DNA from: Macrosoma leucophasiata
Lineage: Eukaryota > Arthropoda > Insecta > Lepidoptera > Hedylidae
Assembly: GCA_036365455.1 (NCBI GenBank)
Contig: JAWQUS010000001.1
Coordinates: 22,547,001-22,611,000, forward strand
Length of the DNA stretch: 64,000 nucleotides
Reading direction: 5' to 3'
The notes under the pieces are model-generated. The model did no database searches and was not told the DNA's origin. It saw nothing but the letters and a program-made list of their open reading frames with translations. Shown here piece after piece: positions 21,981 to 34,100 of the stretch (its first letter is position 1; each line of letters opens with the position of its first letter). The translations under genes were made by a program, and so were the position numbers.

Positions 21981-22280
21981 ACTGGTGGTAGAGCACCAGT
22001 GACGGAGTTCGCGGGCGTAGGCTCCACCGCATTACCTAATATACTTGCCGCTAAATGGTAGTGTTCAGCACTATCGTGTTCCGGTCAGGTGGTAATGTAA
22101 TTTGTAATTTCCGTTCCCTGTAATTTCCGGCACAGAGGCATAACACCTTAGACCTCAGGAGTGGTAACGCATCTGCATTTTGACCTCGGTCTTTGTGTGG
22201 GTGTCTATAGGCTGCAGTCATCACTTAACATCAATGTGAACTGCAAGCTTGTTTGCCACTTCCATAACATAAAAAAAAAA
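21981..22280 (+). mobile_element. Family A retroposon, full length with target duplication
   Basis: Starts actggtggtagag and ends in A10 at 22271-22280. The 10 bp tatattattt occurs on both sides (21967-21976 and 22283-22292). This gives the tail orientation and supports retroposition with a poly(A) end. Confidence 0.85.
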
Positions 22281-22292
22281 TGTATATTATTT

Positions 22293-22794
22293 ATAGACAT
22301 AATCGTATAAAAAAATGATAACCCCAGTGGGTAGAAGTCGTTTGGTCAAGGAAATTAGGTGTTTACAAGCTTGTATAGTAGATTATTAATAATCAGAAGT
22401 CTATAAAAGTATAAGAGTCAAAATACCGAATGGGAACAAAAAATCATTCATTAATTCAATTTGCTCAGTCACCGAACTTCTCAATGGATGTTTATGAATG
22501 GCCGAGTACAAGACGTAAAAGGTGTTATTTGGGAGCTGTGTAACAAGATGATCCGAGTGGCGCGGTCCCCCGCTAATGGAGACCAAGGCTGGACCAATTG
22601 TAACGACCACGGTCATGACCACGCGGGGACCGTCGCTAGGTGAACAACTGTGATCAAGGACATCGAGCGACCTTAAGTTGTTAGTGTTACACAGTCTCAT
22701 AGAATTTAGAATAAAATGAGTGCAAATGAAAATCATGAAGCTTTGAAATTGTCGGAGAAACCTAATGTAGCAAGTATAAACTATTATTAACGGG
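22293..22794. other. No recognisable gene
   Basis: A mildly GC-rich part at 22500-22660 has open frames on both strands with no domain I recognise. Confidence 0.4.
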
Positions 22795-22908
22795 GTTAAT
22801 TGACAATAACTTAAAAGCATTGAATATTGATATATGCTCAAAATGTTACCCTCTTAACATTTTGAGCATATACAAATATTCAATGCTTTTAAGTTATTGT
22901 CAATTAAC
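22795..22908. repeat. Long palindrome, 54 bp arms, 6 nt loop
   Basis: 22795-22848 (gttaattgacaataacttaa..) pairs with 22855-22908 with only two mismatches; the loop is ccctct. Such arms would extrude as a cruciform or fold as a long RNA hairpin. No copy elsewhere in the window. Confidence 0.9.
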
Positions 22909-22924
22909 GAGGCGAGGATTAAGG

Positions 22925-23490
22925 AAGCGAGTACATCCGTTATAATATATGCCTATATTATAGGTCAAGTTCACAGTCCAGTTCATTTGAAAATTAGGCA
23001 ATAGGTAAGATGATTCTATGTGTGCCAGATTTGTGCAGGATTGCACATAACAAATGACAGTAAAAGAGACGTGGATTCAAGGTTCAAGTCAAGCGCTGTC
23101 AGGCTCTAGATGCAGAAGTAACTAAGTAACCACATGATATAATAACCCGAGCCGGCTAACAATCAAATGGGCGTTCAATTCGGCGATTCCACGTAATCCT
23201 TTAAGTATTTTCTTAACGCGATTGCCGTAAGAATGTTTAATTTGAAAGCTAGTACATTCGTTATGTATGCCTATATTCGTTTAAGACTTAAGTGCACTTC
23301 AAAAGGGCAATAAGGTAACTCAATTTATATGTGTTACATTGGGCCCCTGCGCACTCTACAAAACGACAGTAAAAGAGACGTGGATTCCAACAGGCTCTGT
23401 CAGGCTTTCTAGGTGCAGAAGTAACTAAGTAACCAATTTATAGAATAGATATTCTAAACGAACCAACAATCAAATGGAACCCTTCACGTA
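22925..23490. repeat. Diverged tandem duplication, unit about 305 bp
   Basis: Unit 1 (about 22925-23217) and unit 2 (about 23241-23495) share ordered blocks: gtacat.cgttat..tatgcctatatt, gacagtaaaagagacgtgga (23056 and 23365), gcagaagtaactaagtaacc (23112 and 23415), aacaatcaaatgg, and cacgtaatcc. Spacing of 303-309 bp shows indels since duplication. Confidence 0.7.
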
Positions 23491-25086
23491 ATCCCCACTA
23501 CAGTCGACGTGTTCTGAATGTTAACAAAGAAATTAAACTATAACTTAGAATATCCAACAACCCAAGCGAGACAATGCAAAAACAATTTGCCACGGCTGCG
23601 ACACATTACGCAGCACAGCAAGTACCTACGACATACGAATTGAAAACAAGCTAATTGACTCGTGATCGTCACAAGCGCAATCAATCACACTTTTAAATAG
23701 CTCAAACGTAGTAAACATAACGACCAGAACTCATTCTCACATCATGTATTTGCAATTGACTTTATTTCGACAATTGATATATCGCATATTGTATAGCTTT
23801 TTGAACGCAGTTCGTTCTACTTGTCTTCGTTTGAAAAGTGGGTTCATATTTTTTATTGGACGTAAGTATACATAGGAACTATCTCTAGTCTCGAGAAGGC
23901 CGTAGTTACTACTCGGGGCATCGGCGAGTGCAGAGGGCTCTCAGCCCAAATCCTTCAAAGGTCAGACACACCTTAAACTCAAAATTCAAATCGGTTTCGG
24001 AGACTTGATGTTCAATTAGCACACAGTGACGAAAAAAATGTAAACAGATCAGAAATGTATGCAGCTGTTAAGAATTCCACCAGCAACTATTATAGTACCG
24101 GATAATAACTATTGTGACGTGGGGGAGAAAAAGCCGTGACGTCATAAAGAAAATCAAAGGAAGCGAAACATACAATGGGCCGTGACGAAAATAAAGCCGT
24201 TTATGTAGATTTATGTCACGTTCTATTTTCGGAATGCCCGGTGAACTTGCTCCGGAGCTGCGCCCGCGACGCTAACGTTCAAATAAACAAGAGGAAAACT
24301 TGTATCAATTTGTTAAATAACAATGACTTTGGTAACTCATTGACGTGAATCGTTTTGTAATTGGTAGAGACGTGCGATTTTTTCGTCTCGAGGTTAGATT
24401 GTTAATCAAACAACATTGTTTTGCTTTTGATCGACAAACATACGAGTTCCTATTTAGACAAATGAATTAGCTTTATTTGTTCACAGATACACCTATATAA
24501 ATCCGTACATCAAAGTTTAGTATTAACGGCATTAACACAAAACTATTCTGTTCGACTGTTAAGAACTATATTCATATTATAACTTCAAAAAGTAACAAAA
24601 CTTTAATGATAAAGAATTGTTAAAAATATGATATCTAACAATGTTATATAAATAGAATACGTTAAAAATACTAATTATCATGTACATAAATATCATATTA
24701 ATTATTTAATTACATTTATCGTACTCCATGATCACTTAATCTACATAATTATCACGTCTGGTTGAGAAAACTTTTTTTTTTGAAGCACTAGATATGATTT
24801 TTTTTATATTTCTTGTCCGGCTTTAGTGAATCGTTGAATAGAGAGGCGGCCTGCCTAAACATCTTGCACGCCTTCCATACCAATGACATAAGAGGCTATC
24901 TGCTCCACTTACAACACTAAAATCGACTTTCGCATTTATTTGTGCGAGTTTAACATCTTCGGAACTATGTCAATAATAAACATTTGGGTATCATTTCCAG
25001 ATAGACCTAATGTTTTTAACATGACTTGAATTCTAACTTTCGTATAATCTTGCGCAACTTATTTTGTTCAGAATAATATCGAAAAT
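23491..25086. other. No recognisable gene
   Basis: AT-rich. No repeat shared with the rest of the window except a short phrase, ttttttttttgaagcac, near 24772 that also occurs near 11405. Confidence 0.4.
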
Positions 25087-25460
25087 CCATACTAATATTA
25101 TAAATGTGAAAGTGTTTGTGTACATTTCTTTTTTTGGAAATCTGCCCTATCCCCCTACAATTGGAGGTGGAATTTTGTAGGGAGCATTCCACAATTTTCA
25201 AGATAGAAAGTTAAAACTTGGTATGCGGACTCTTTGAACAAAACCAATAATTCGTACATCATTTTTTGGACATCTGCCCCCATCCCCTAAACAGAGGTAA
25301 AATTTTGTGTAATATTAATAAAATATAACTAACTCAAAGATGCACCATGAAAATGAAAATAAACTAAGAGCACCACACGTCTCTTTCAAGGTTACTTCCA
25401 AAACTATGTCACGAAACTTAATGTGACAACAGATCAAATTCCACGCGTGCGAAGCCGCGG
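25087..25460 (+). mobile_element. Helitron-like element, decayed 3' end
   Basis: Starts after a host A with TCCATACTAATATTATAAATG, the 5' end seen at 51760. The 3' GC-rich motif (gcgtgcgaagccgcgggg) is present at about 25445, but CTAG is not found. Confidence 0.45.
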
Positions 25461-26875
25461 GGAAAAGTTTGTCAATTATTAGATCTTTTCCCGATCGGCA
25501 CTTTTTCCTCTAAAGAAGACCATTGAAATGAGCGCGGTGAGAAAGGACCAGAGCTCTTAAGTTTTAAATGGTATGGCAAGTCAAATGGCGAAAAATCACA
25601 GGTCAACATCCATAAGCTTATCGTTCAATCGACCATTAGCTTATCGAGCTTGCTTTAAAGAGGATTTAAAAGCGAAAAGGACTGAAGCAATCAAGCCACA
25701 ACATGAGGGAGTTGCAAGTCAAGAAGCTTAGAACCACGAGGCAACATCCGCTTGAGTATCGGTCCATCAACCAAGTAACGATGTTTTTTTAGACCAGCAC
25801 TTGTCCGCTGTAAAGAACATTGAAATCCGCAAAAAAAGGCAAAGGCCCTAAATGTGCTAAATGTCAGGCAGCGGCAAGTCCAATGGCGAGGAAGCACAGG
25901 CCAACATCCGCTTGCGTATCGTGCCATCAACCAATTAACGCTCGTTTTTTTTCGTTTTATATGGTCGTCGTTGGTTCGGCCAGTTTCTAATGAACACTCT
26001 CGATGCCTGATTCTCCACGCGCGTTGCTAAATAACTATCAATGGCATCCAATCGTAATACCTGTTGTAACTAGGCACCGAACGCGGGCCGCAGTTCCGCT
26101 TTCGTGGTTCTTGTATCAAAGTTAAACATGTGGCGTTTCAGACGAGATCAATATCTGATCACTTTTATATACGAAACTTCAAATCAAAGATGCGACAGGT
26201 GGTTTATGCTGCAATCATTTATAAACTTGTGATAATATATCTCTCAACGTATCAGAACAATATCAACGTATCGAAATCAGATCACATGTACAAAAGAGGG
26301 ACGATTGAGTGAGATAAGAAGCAAGAAAGTTTCTTAAGGATAGCATAACATAAATACTTGGCATAAGTGATTACAATAGCTTCGATTATAGGATTATCCA
26401 ACGATAATTGCAAATCATGACGCAGAAAACAGTTTCTCACCAGGGAAACATAAATAAGGTGAATAAATTTCAATAAATTGAAGCAACAATCCATTAAACC
26501 ACTAACATTCCATTCCGTAGAGGAAGACTCAATTTGTAAGGTACACCACAAAAACCTCTCATACCTGACCAGCGGCCACCTGTTGCGCCGAACGAGATAG
26601 TTTTATCAACATGAGAGAGATCGGCTACTGTAATTGTGGCGCGCCAGGATTAATGCAACCGGGTTTACACGCGTACTTTATAGCAATACAAAACTTTTCA
26701 ATTTAAAACACTGAGCTGAACGCTAGATACTGTTAAGGAAAAAAGAAAGACTATTTTTATTTTCTATTTCGGCAAACTGTTCTGTAACGGTATCGTTAAG
26801 GGTAACTAGGTCCAGATGAACGATGCAAGTAATAACTTGATTTCAGTTATACCTTCTTTGAAAAAAGTGGCAGAG
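25461..26875. other. No recognisable gene
   Basis: Contains an approximate internal repeat (25565-25640, 25685-25760 and 25865-25940 share ..gcaagtc.a.., ..acatcc.c..gctt.., ..atcgt.c.atc.ac). No conserved protein. Confidence 0.4.
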
Positions 26876-26887
26876 GTATAGAGGTTG

Positions 26888-27345
26888 ATATGTTCTTAGG
26901 TTTTCGCGAGCTACAATCATTGAAATAAAACTATTTTTACGGATTTATCTCGCGTATATTAAACTAAAATGATTTGGTTCCACGAATGGTACGCGAGGCT
27001 ATTGAAATTAAAAAACACCCAAATTTCAATAGAGAAGATGGATGGCGATTATCAACATCATGGGATCCCATACTTAGCAAGATTAAATCCCAGCCGCAGC
27101 AGTCTGCAAGACCTCAAGATACCATAAGTAATTATTGTGTTAATCCTGAACGCTACGCAAGGCGTTTACGAAATCGATGGAGGTAGCTACATATAATTTT
27201 TTCAAACTTCTGTCAGACAAATGTCACCTCAGTCTGCCCGGGACCACGGAAGCTGAAAAGCGACCGAAACGTCGGGTTGATTTTAAAAATCATTTTAGTT
27301 TAATATACGCGAGATAAATCCGTAAAAATAGTTTTATTTCAATGA
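26888..27345 (+). mobile_element. Penelope-like remnant with inverted termini, family G copy 1
   Basis: Exact 12 bp target duplication gtatagaggttg (26876-26887 and 27346-27357). The left part, from tcattgaaataaaactattt, is repeated as its complement at the right end for about 58 bp without mismatch. Between them lies a 65-codon coding remnant and the phrase gcgaccgaaacgtcgggttg. Inverted or partial terminal repeats and target duplications of this length are known in Penelope-like elements; the assignment to this group rests mainly on the peptide. Confidence 0.65.
26974..27186 (+). pseudogene. C-terminal end of a Penelope-like (GIY-YIG) endonuclease
   Basis: Open frame entered from the left terminus and closed by TAG. 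Its motif REAIEIKKHPNFNREDGW followed by LSTSWDPIL resembles, from memory, the segment right after the GIY-YIG nuclease core of Penelope-like retroelement proteins (R-E-A-I-E-I ... N-R-D/E-x-G). The reverse transcriptase and the GIY and YIG boxes themselves are absent. It cannot encode an active enzyme. Confidence 0.55.
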
Positions 27346-27357
27346 GTATAGAGGTTG

Positions 27358-29276
27358 TTTTAATTGAACATCCTATATTTGAAACAGAGTCGAAAATAAA
27401 ATGATAGTAAATATATTTTGGCCTTTAAGGCAGTTAACAAGATTGAACAAAGTTATAGAAATTGTTCAAAGGCTAAATGATAAATAGATATATGTGTCAA
27501 TTGTGTATAATAAAACAACGCAACGGGATCTCATGAGGAAATGGACAACGCAATACTTTCAAGAAATTTCAACACTAATAAGTATTAGCGCAAAAATATA
27601 CAAACCCACGTGTATTTGGAAGCACCTGTTGGATACCGAGAAATCGATACAGAAAGTCTTCAAACTTTTCTTGTATCGTAGCCAACACAGTTATTTCTTC
27701 CGATTGTATGTCCTAATGAGAGCATTTGGATATTTATACGAAAAAAATGGACTACAATTGCTGTGATTTCTGTGTTTCCAATCGTTCTGTTTATCGTATA
27801 CGAATATGAAACACGACTAAATTGGCTGGAGCGTCAGCCCGACAAGTAAACTTTCTGAGAAATGGTTCGAGGGCAGTCAAGTTCAACCGTCAAAATTATT
27901 GAGTTTGTCGATAACCACATTCGAGAAAGCTCTGAATGAATATCTCCATGGTGAAAAGATGCCATAGATTTTAAGTCTTTTATAGAAGTATTGTGCGGAT
28001 AAATAACCTAGCGCCATTCTCATCCTAGTTCAATAAGAGGAGAAAAGAATTTTAAGAATTTTAATTTAGAAAATAACGTATTCATTTACAGTTTGTGTCC
28101 TTGTAATATACCTATAATAGAATGGGGTTCTTCTGGACATGATGAATCAGTTTTAATCGAATCGTAGTAGTACTCAGTAACCATTACTTGGTACAGCAAA
28201 CTAAGACAGGGGAATTAGAGTTTCAAATGAGTTCCTTCCAGATATTGAAATAATGAAAGTGGTGGCATTAGAAGGGTGGTTAATGATCGAGTGAAAAGAT
28301 AAAAAAATTGTCTGAAGGGTGTGAAGATAAAACATTTTAAAACAATCAGCACATTGTTATGTCGACGGAAAGTAGATCTTTGAAATGAAATACATTTGAT
28401 GAGAGACAAATTATAGAATAAATTGCTGAATATAGGCAATAAATAGTATCCAGACAGTCATTAGTTATATAATAATTTGCACCATGAAAATCTAAGCGAA
28501 ATTATGAGAGTTATCTCTCCCGGTGGGCGAGCCACTCAAGGCTACACTTCAGCACTCATTAATTACACTAATTACCACTCTCTCAATTTCCTTCGCTCCG
28601 GGATCGCCGTTCCATTGTGCCCGGAATGACGTCGCGAGATCTTAATCTTTCACTTAATTGTTAGCGATGATACAACTCCCCGAGCTGGTTAACGAGCTGT
28701 TAAGTTGAGCCATTAAGCTGGCAGCGTGGCGAGACACGGATAATCTGAATACTGAACGATTACGCGAATACACCGACCGATATAAACCGGTGCGTCAATA
28801 CTGTTTTATTACAGACTCATTGTTTGTAATAAACTAATTGATTATCGAGTTAAACATAAAGCGATCACGCGATTTCCTGAAATGACTTCATTTGGTCAAC
28901 GGTTTGTGTTTCAATCACAATAAATCTACTACGCCGTATAAAGGATTATTTATAAAAAAAAGTATCTACAAGGTGAAACAACTTTGGAATATTTTAAGAT
29001 AAGAAAAAGATGTTTAAACTACTACTTATTTCTCCGGCATAATTCAAAATTAAAGTTTAATATGGACGATAACTACTGTTGGCAGGCAAGATTATTTTTA
29101 TTCCGGTGAGGTCAACATATTTTAAAGAGCAGGCAATGTGATAAAGGTTTTCTATTCTCTAAATCAAATATTCTACAGTTGTTCCACTCGACTCTAGACC
29201 ATTTTTAATTTGATTTTCTACAAATCAATGTACCTGCGATGATTGTTTGTGATCAGATGCAAAAGAGGTTACTCAC
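27358..29276. other. skd intron 2 or downstream sequence, no exon recognised
   Basis: Just downstream (minus strand) of skd exon 2. It starts with the donor gtgagt at 29271-29276. I see no next exon: the MED13 motif expected there (an LxYECRxLLFKAxHNL-type stretch) was not found in any frame I checked. Confidence 0.5.
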
Positions 29277-29568
29277 GGCTCGCGATGAGTTCGGGCGCGA
29301 CGAGGCCGTTTAAGTCCGGTTCCTCGCCGTACCAGAAGATCCAGAGTTCCTTGGAGGCGCGCAGGGAGAGCGGCGGCGGCGCCGGCATCCCCATGTCCAC
29401 GTCGAGGGGAGCCGGCACGCGCCGCCACACGCACAGGATGTCGCCGGCGAGGCAGCGCGCGTAGCTGCTGATCACGGGGTCCGCGAGCGGCGCGCCGCCC
29501 TCCTCCGCCTCGCCGACGCCCGTCTCGCCCCACACTAGCTTACGCCATTTTATGCCATATAGCTCCGT
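29277..29568 (-). CDS. skd: Mediator subunit 13 (MED13/skuld), coding exon 2
   Basis: MED13 tethers the CDK8 kinase module (CDK8, cyclin C, MED12, MED13) to core Mediator in the nucleus. This exon encodes the start of the conserved MED13 N-terminal domain. Visible hallmarks are GIKWRKLVWGE, PLADPVISSYARCLAGDILC, VWRRV and KELWIFWYGEEPDLNGLV, which agree in order with fly skuld as I remember it. On the minus strand it is preceded by tgttgtttcag and followed by gtgagt. It is 292 nt, entering in phase 0 and leaving in phase 1. The exon is far richer in G+C than its surroundings, and the variable loop (GVGEAEEGGAP, VPAPLDVDMGMPAPPP) is typical of an insect insertion. Joined to the exon at 60473 it continues the frame exactly. 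Confidence 0.93.
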
Positions 29569-29571
29569 CTG

Positions 29572-30867
29572 AAACAACACATTCCTAGGTCAGGGTTGCT
29601 CATGAAGCGTGATCAGCGGCTGAACCATGCCCATTCTTGTTAACATCAAGTGAATCGCTATTAGCTTTATCTTGCTTTTTAATACGCGCTAATCTTAATT
29701 TTGGCGGCGCCTAAATTGAATCACAACAAGACCTCATGGCACGAGCCCAGGGAGTCCAATTCTCGTAACAACTACTCTGAAAGAATCACTCTGGTGTCAT
29801 GTTTTAACTGATGCGCGGCCCATGTTAGAGCAAGACAGCGAAGCGATTCAATCGCGATCGAATGACAATTATGACCCAAGTTAATAATCCATTAATCATA
29901 TGGATCTTACATGATACTCTACATCTACACCCGCGGTAGCATGTCAAGCCAAGTTCAAGCTAACAAAACTGTCGAGCATTATTAATACTACGATACATTG
30001 GCGATATAAATGTATTAATATCTCAAGTTTCGACAATAAAAGTTGCACTGTAAAGGTGTCTCTCAGTATCGAACATTAATCCTTGTAGTCATGATCGTGA
30101 CCTATGACAAAAGCTTTGAATCCTGAATAACGTTAGCAACGCTTGTCAACAGCAATAAACATTATGACCATCAAAATGAAAACGGACACCTCGAGGCTAT
30201 TCCAAAACCGTATTTGGCTGGATTCCAAGAGGTTTCAAGGTATGAACAGAGGGTTCGGATCAAGTGGAAAGCCCCAGGACCTTGTCATTAAAATTGCATC
30301 TTGCCCACGGTCGGCGGAGTTTCAGAGTTTCCAGAAGTTTGTTTACTCTAGTACATTATACTAAAACTTGAATAGCTTGCCATTCAAATGATCCAGAATA
30401 TTGTATACTACATATAGTACCTACTGTACTTTTTTGAAGTAAGTTTAACACAGCAACAACACTTAACAACGTTTAACAACAACACTTAACTAAGATTTTG
30501 GGCTTTAAAATAAAATGACCACCTTCTGTATTGCAGATTACTGCAGATAATTTGATAGTAATAGTTAGTTAAATTGTAAAAATAAATTTAACAATCATTT
30601 TATAGCGAGATAATAATATGTTTATAGACACAAAATCGCAAGGGTCAGTTTGAAATGGTACGGGACCGCAGGCGGCGGCAGGTGTCGCAGTAACCTTGCG
30701 GTTGCAATGGTAATGTTGTGGGTCAAGCACCCTTCGTCTGGTGCGTCTGCACTCTCCCGCACCCACAGCGTATGAACTTTATAAAGATCTGTACAGTTCA
30801 TGGTTTATTTGAACTGAAACGGTTATATTTCGTCGGTTCACCTACAGACCTAGGGGTGACAAAATAC
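29572..30867. other. Intronic sequence, no distinct feature
   Basis: AT-rich intron sequence. Short direct repeat acaacactta.. near 30453-30490. Open frame at 30143-30364 has no domain. Confidence 0.4.
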
Positions 30868-30879
30868 TGACATCTTATT

Positions 30880-31093
30880 GAAATAAAACTATTTTTACGG
30901 ATTTATCTCGCGTAAACTAAAATGATTTTTAAAATCAACCCGACGTTTCGGTCGCTTTTCAGCTTCCGTGGTCCCGGGCAGACTGAGGTGACATTGATTT
31001 TAAAAATCATTTTAGTTTAATATACGCGAGATAAATCCGTAAAAATAGTTTCATTTCAATGAGTGTAGCTCGCGAAAACCTAAGAACATATCA
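30880..31093 (-). mobile_element. Penelope-like deletion derivative, family G copy 2
   Basis: 214 bp flanked by an exact 12 bp duplication tgacatcttatt (30868-30879 and 31094-31105). On the minus strand it starts atatgttcttaggttttcgc and carries both long inverted termini and the gcgaccgaaacgtcgggttg segment, like copy 1, but the coding remnant is cleanly missing. It is thus a MITE-like short form of the 458 bp element at 26888. Confidence 0.7.
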
Positions 31094-31105
31094 TGACATC
31101 TTATT

Positions 31106-34100
31106 TTGTATTGATTGACAAAAAAGATTATGTTAATCGAATCTGATCGGTTTATAAGGATAAAGACTTGTAATTATTGTTGAGGAGTTAATTGATTATT
31201 ATCTGGGCACATTTGCTTGTGTTAATTTGTGCAGCAGTTTGAGTTTCATTTATCTTTAATAGACATCAGTAAATAGAGCAAAAGCTAAAAAATATTTACT
31301 CTCAAGAAGATAGAGAAAGCGATAGTTATAATCGTCAAAACCGAACAAATCTGTAGGCTTTATTCAGGAAAACCAGAGAAAGCTTTTTTAATTCGATCAG
31401 AAAAGTAGCTTTTAAAAGTTGAACTTAATTATTCCTACAAACATAAACTGCAATATTGTTGTACATTAAACGCGCGATATTAAATAATATAACAAGTTAC
31501 AAAGCCGATGTAGCCCGCAAAACCAAAATTAGGACGCGCACCGATCAATGTCAATCGAAACATAGTGATTAGTGGGAAATTGGTATCATCAGGATTGAGA
31601 CAGGCGCGTCGGCGTTTAATATTAATAATCGAGTGTTGCAGGGTCAATGGACTTCTTTCCGCGACTCCAACCCAACATCTGCGGCGGAAGGGGTCCTTCG
31701 CGCACACCTGGCAGACGCGCGTGGGGTCGCATCGACCTAATGCGATAAGAGGGGACGAGTTTAATTCTAAACGAGTTCAGTGTTAACTTCGAAACAAGGG
31801 TTATGGCTCGTAATATTAAGCGTTTAGAACGCGTATCGCACTGCTAATATAGTTGCTTTAATGATATTTTAATTAGGGAAAGTTTTAATATAGGTAAACT
31901 ATATTGTATTTTCGTCTGTCGCTGTTGAATAACATAAGAGTGTCGTTTAGCATACTTTCAAAATGACGTTTTAATTAGGTAAACTCATATTTGGTCATAC
32001 ATATTTTACGTGCACGTAACAAACTACTATCGGATCCTTGCTCCAAATGTTTGGGTATTGATGCCGTCGACCTCCGGTGGGTTGTCGGCAGTAGAAATGT
32101 ATCTTGACCTGTTTAATTATCAAGTGCTCGGTACTGAGTGGCCGACGGAGAGCGCGGGCGCGTGTGAAAGAATGCGCGGCGGCCGATTCGGTCTTCGGTC
32201 GACGTCGGAGGCCGGTCGCTTTCTAACGCTCGATGCGCCCGCGCAGCCCCACTTCACTTTCTACTGTATGACGTGACGACGCGCCGCCATTAAAAAAATC
32301 ACACGGTTCCACGTTAATTCCGTTAGTTCGGCAATTATGGTCAAAATTTATAGTGCCGGCCGGCGGATCTATTTAAATATTGCGCCTCCATTCTTTTCTC
32401 TATATAGGTAGGTAGTACAGGTGACTCAATTCTACAAAACACCGGGAACAGTGCAAAACCGTAACCTTTATGTGAGTGAAGACTTTCTTCTACTTATTAG
32501 ACATTTCAATTTAATTAACCGTCAGTCCATAGGTATAATACTTATATCAAATTGTTAGAATTTCCAAGGAGTAGAAGTTCGGAGGGTGATAGATTCCTTT
32601 CCACATTCAATAGCTAGCTGATATCGGTATGGAATTCCATTTCAGTACTTCAGCCGTGAATAGAAAATAAAAACAGATAGGTACCTATTGAGAGAACAGC
32701 ATCGATTCTAGAGTAAGAAAAGATGAAGTAATTTCTTCTGGACACATAGGTTTGCAAATAGATTACAAAAAGGAGTTAGCAGTTACCTATAACTTAATGT
32801 TGAATACTGTTCAAACAACTCATCGACTTCAGAGATCGAACAAAATAAATGTCTTCACTCCCCGCTAATGTCTTTCCGATATCGCGGAGAGGTCAACATT
32901 TTACTATGAAAATTCAAAAAGAAAAAAAAACGAGCGTCAATGCGGGAATATGACGTAAAAATATTCCGGACAAAGACCCTGAACGGAGCACAAGTTTTCC
33001 GGAGAAAATCTGCGATTATTTGAATTTAAAATGCGAACCGCGACGGATGGACGCCGCACGGGCCCGGGAGAATCCGAGTGAGGGTGGTAAGCCGCCGGTT
33101 TTCCGAGAAATTCCGCCTTTGAAGCTTGAGAAGAATGAATCGGTCAGCGAAACATTGTTCACTGTCGATGGTTGACACAATTTCATTCCTAAACTAATTA
33201 ACTTGTAACTGGATTGTTACTGTTAAAATTCAGAAATAGATGTTTTTTTCCAGAACCGAATTAATGAATGTGTGGAGAGATTAAGATAGATCATGACATG
33301 TGATGATCTGTATGCACGAGTTTGACCTGCTTTTTAGTGGCACGACTTGAATCTTTTTGATGAAGACAAAACATAAGTTTTGTTTGTTTATCTTTCAATC
33401 GCTACTTTATTTAAAGTAGCAAGACAAAGGAGCACTTTTATCGTCAAAATAATAAACTGGCAAAATAATGAGGCGAATTTTACGGGTGTTTAAAATATTT
33501 GAACTTGACCCATTTGTAAACTCGGCGTCGTCGGCCGTTTACGAGCTTCGATTCGAGCTCTGCGGTATGTCGCTAGCAGGCGCTACAGTCTATTTTCTCA
33601 AATATGCTAAGCGACGTCGATTGTGTTCCATTTACTGTTAAAAATATGCGCACAATTAACTGTTGACTGTAAACAATGTAGCCCCGTAAAGCGAGCATAA
33701 CCGAGATTGGAAAAAACTGCATGGCCAAAAAAGTCGAACACCGCTAGGCGAGAGAGACGGGTGTATGTCGCGGGAGCGGGACGGCGCGGCGCGAAAGTGA
33801 GAGGAGGCGAGCGCGGTACGGCAACGGCGCGTTGTTACGTTACTAGCGGAGCCGGCGTGCGGCGCGCGGGGTAAACAATCAGGCATGATGTGACGGCGAG
33901 ATGCGCGCGCGCCGCTCGCCCGCCCGCGCTCCACCGACCCTGCACTTCGCTACTGCATTTTTGTACTGTGACGTCACAGGCTCGTATTCTGGGCTTCTGG
34001 AGTAGATTCTTTCACTTTTTGCAAAGTATTACGGACAAGCAATTAGTTAAAAGTCGGTGACAAAGGTTGATGATGATGATGATAACACCAAATCAATCAA

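Noticed and set aside
1..29270. MED13 exon 3
   Set aside because: I looked for a YECRxLLFKAxHNL-like stretch on the minus strand and found none; it may lie outside the window or have been missed.
29243..29533. Other open frames over the skd exon 2 region
   Set aside because: Shadows caused by high G+C; the frame at 29277-29568 on the minus strand has the MED13 motifs and splice signals.
33656..33934. 92-codon minus-strand open frame in a GC-rich island
   Set aside because: Low-complexity Arg/Ser/Ala peptide, no splice logic, no domain.
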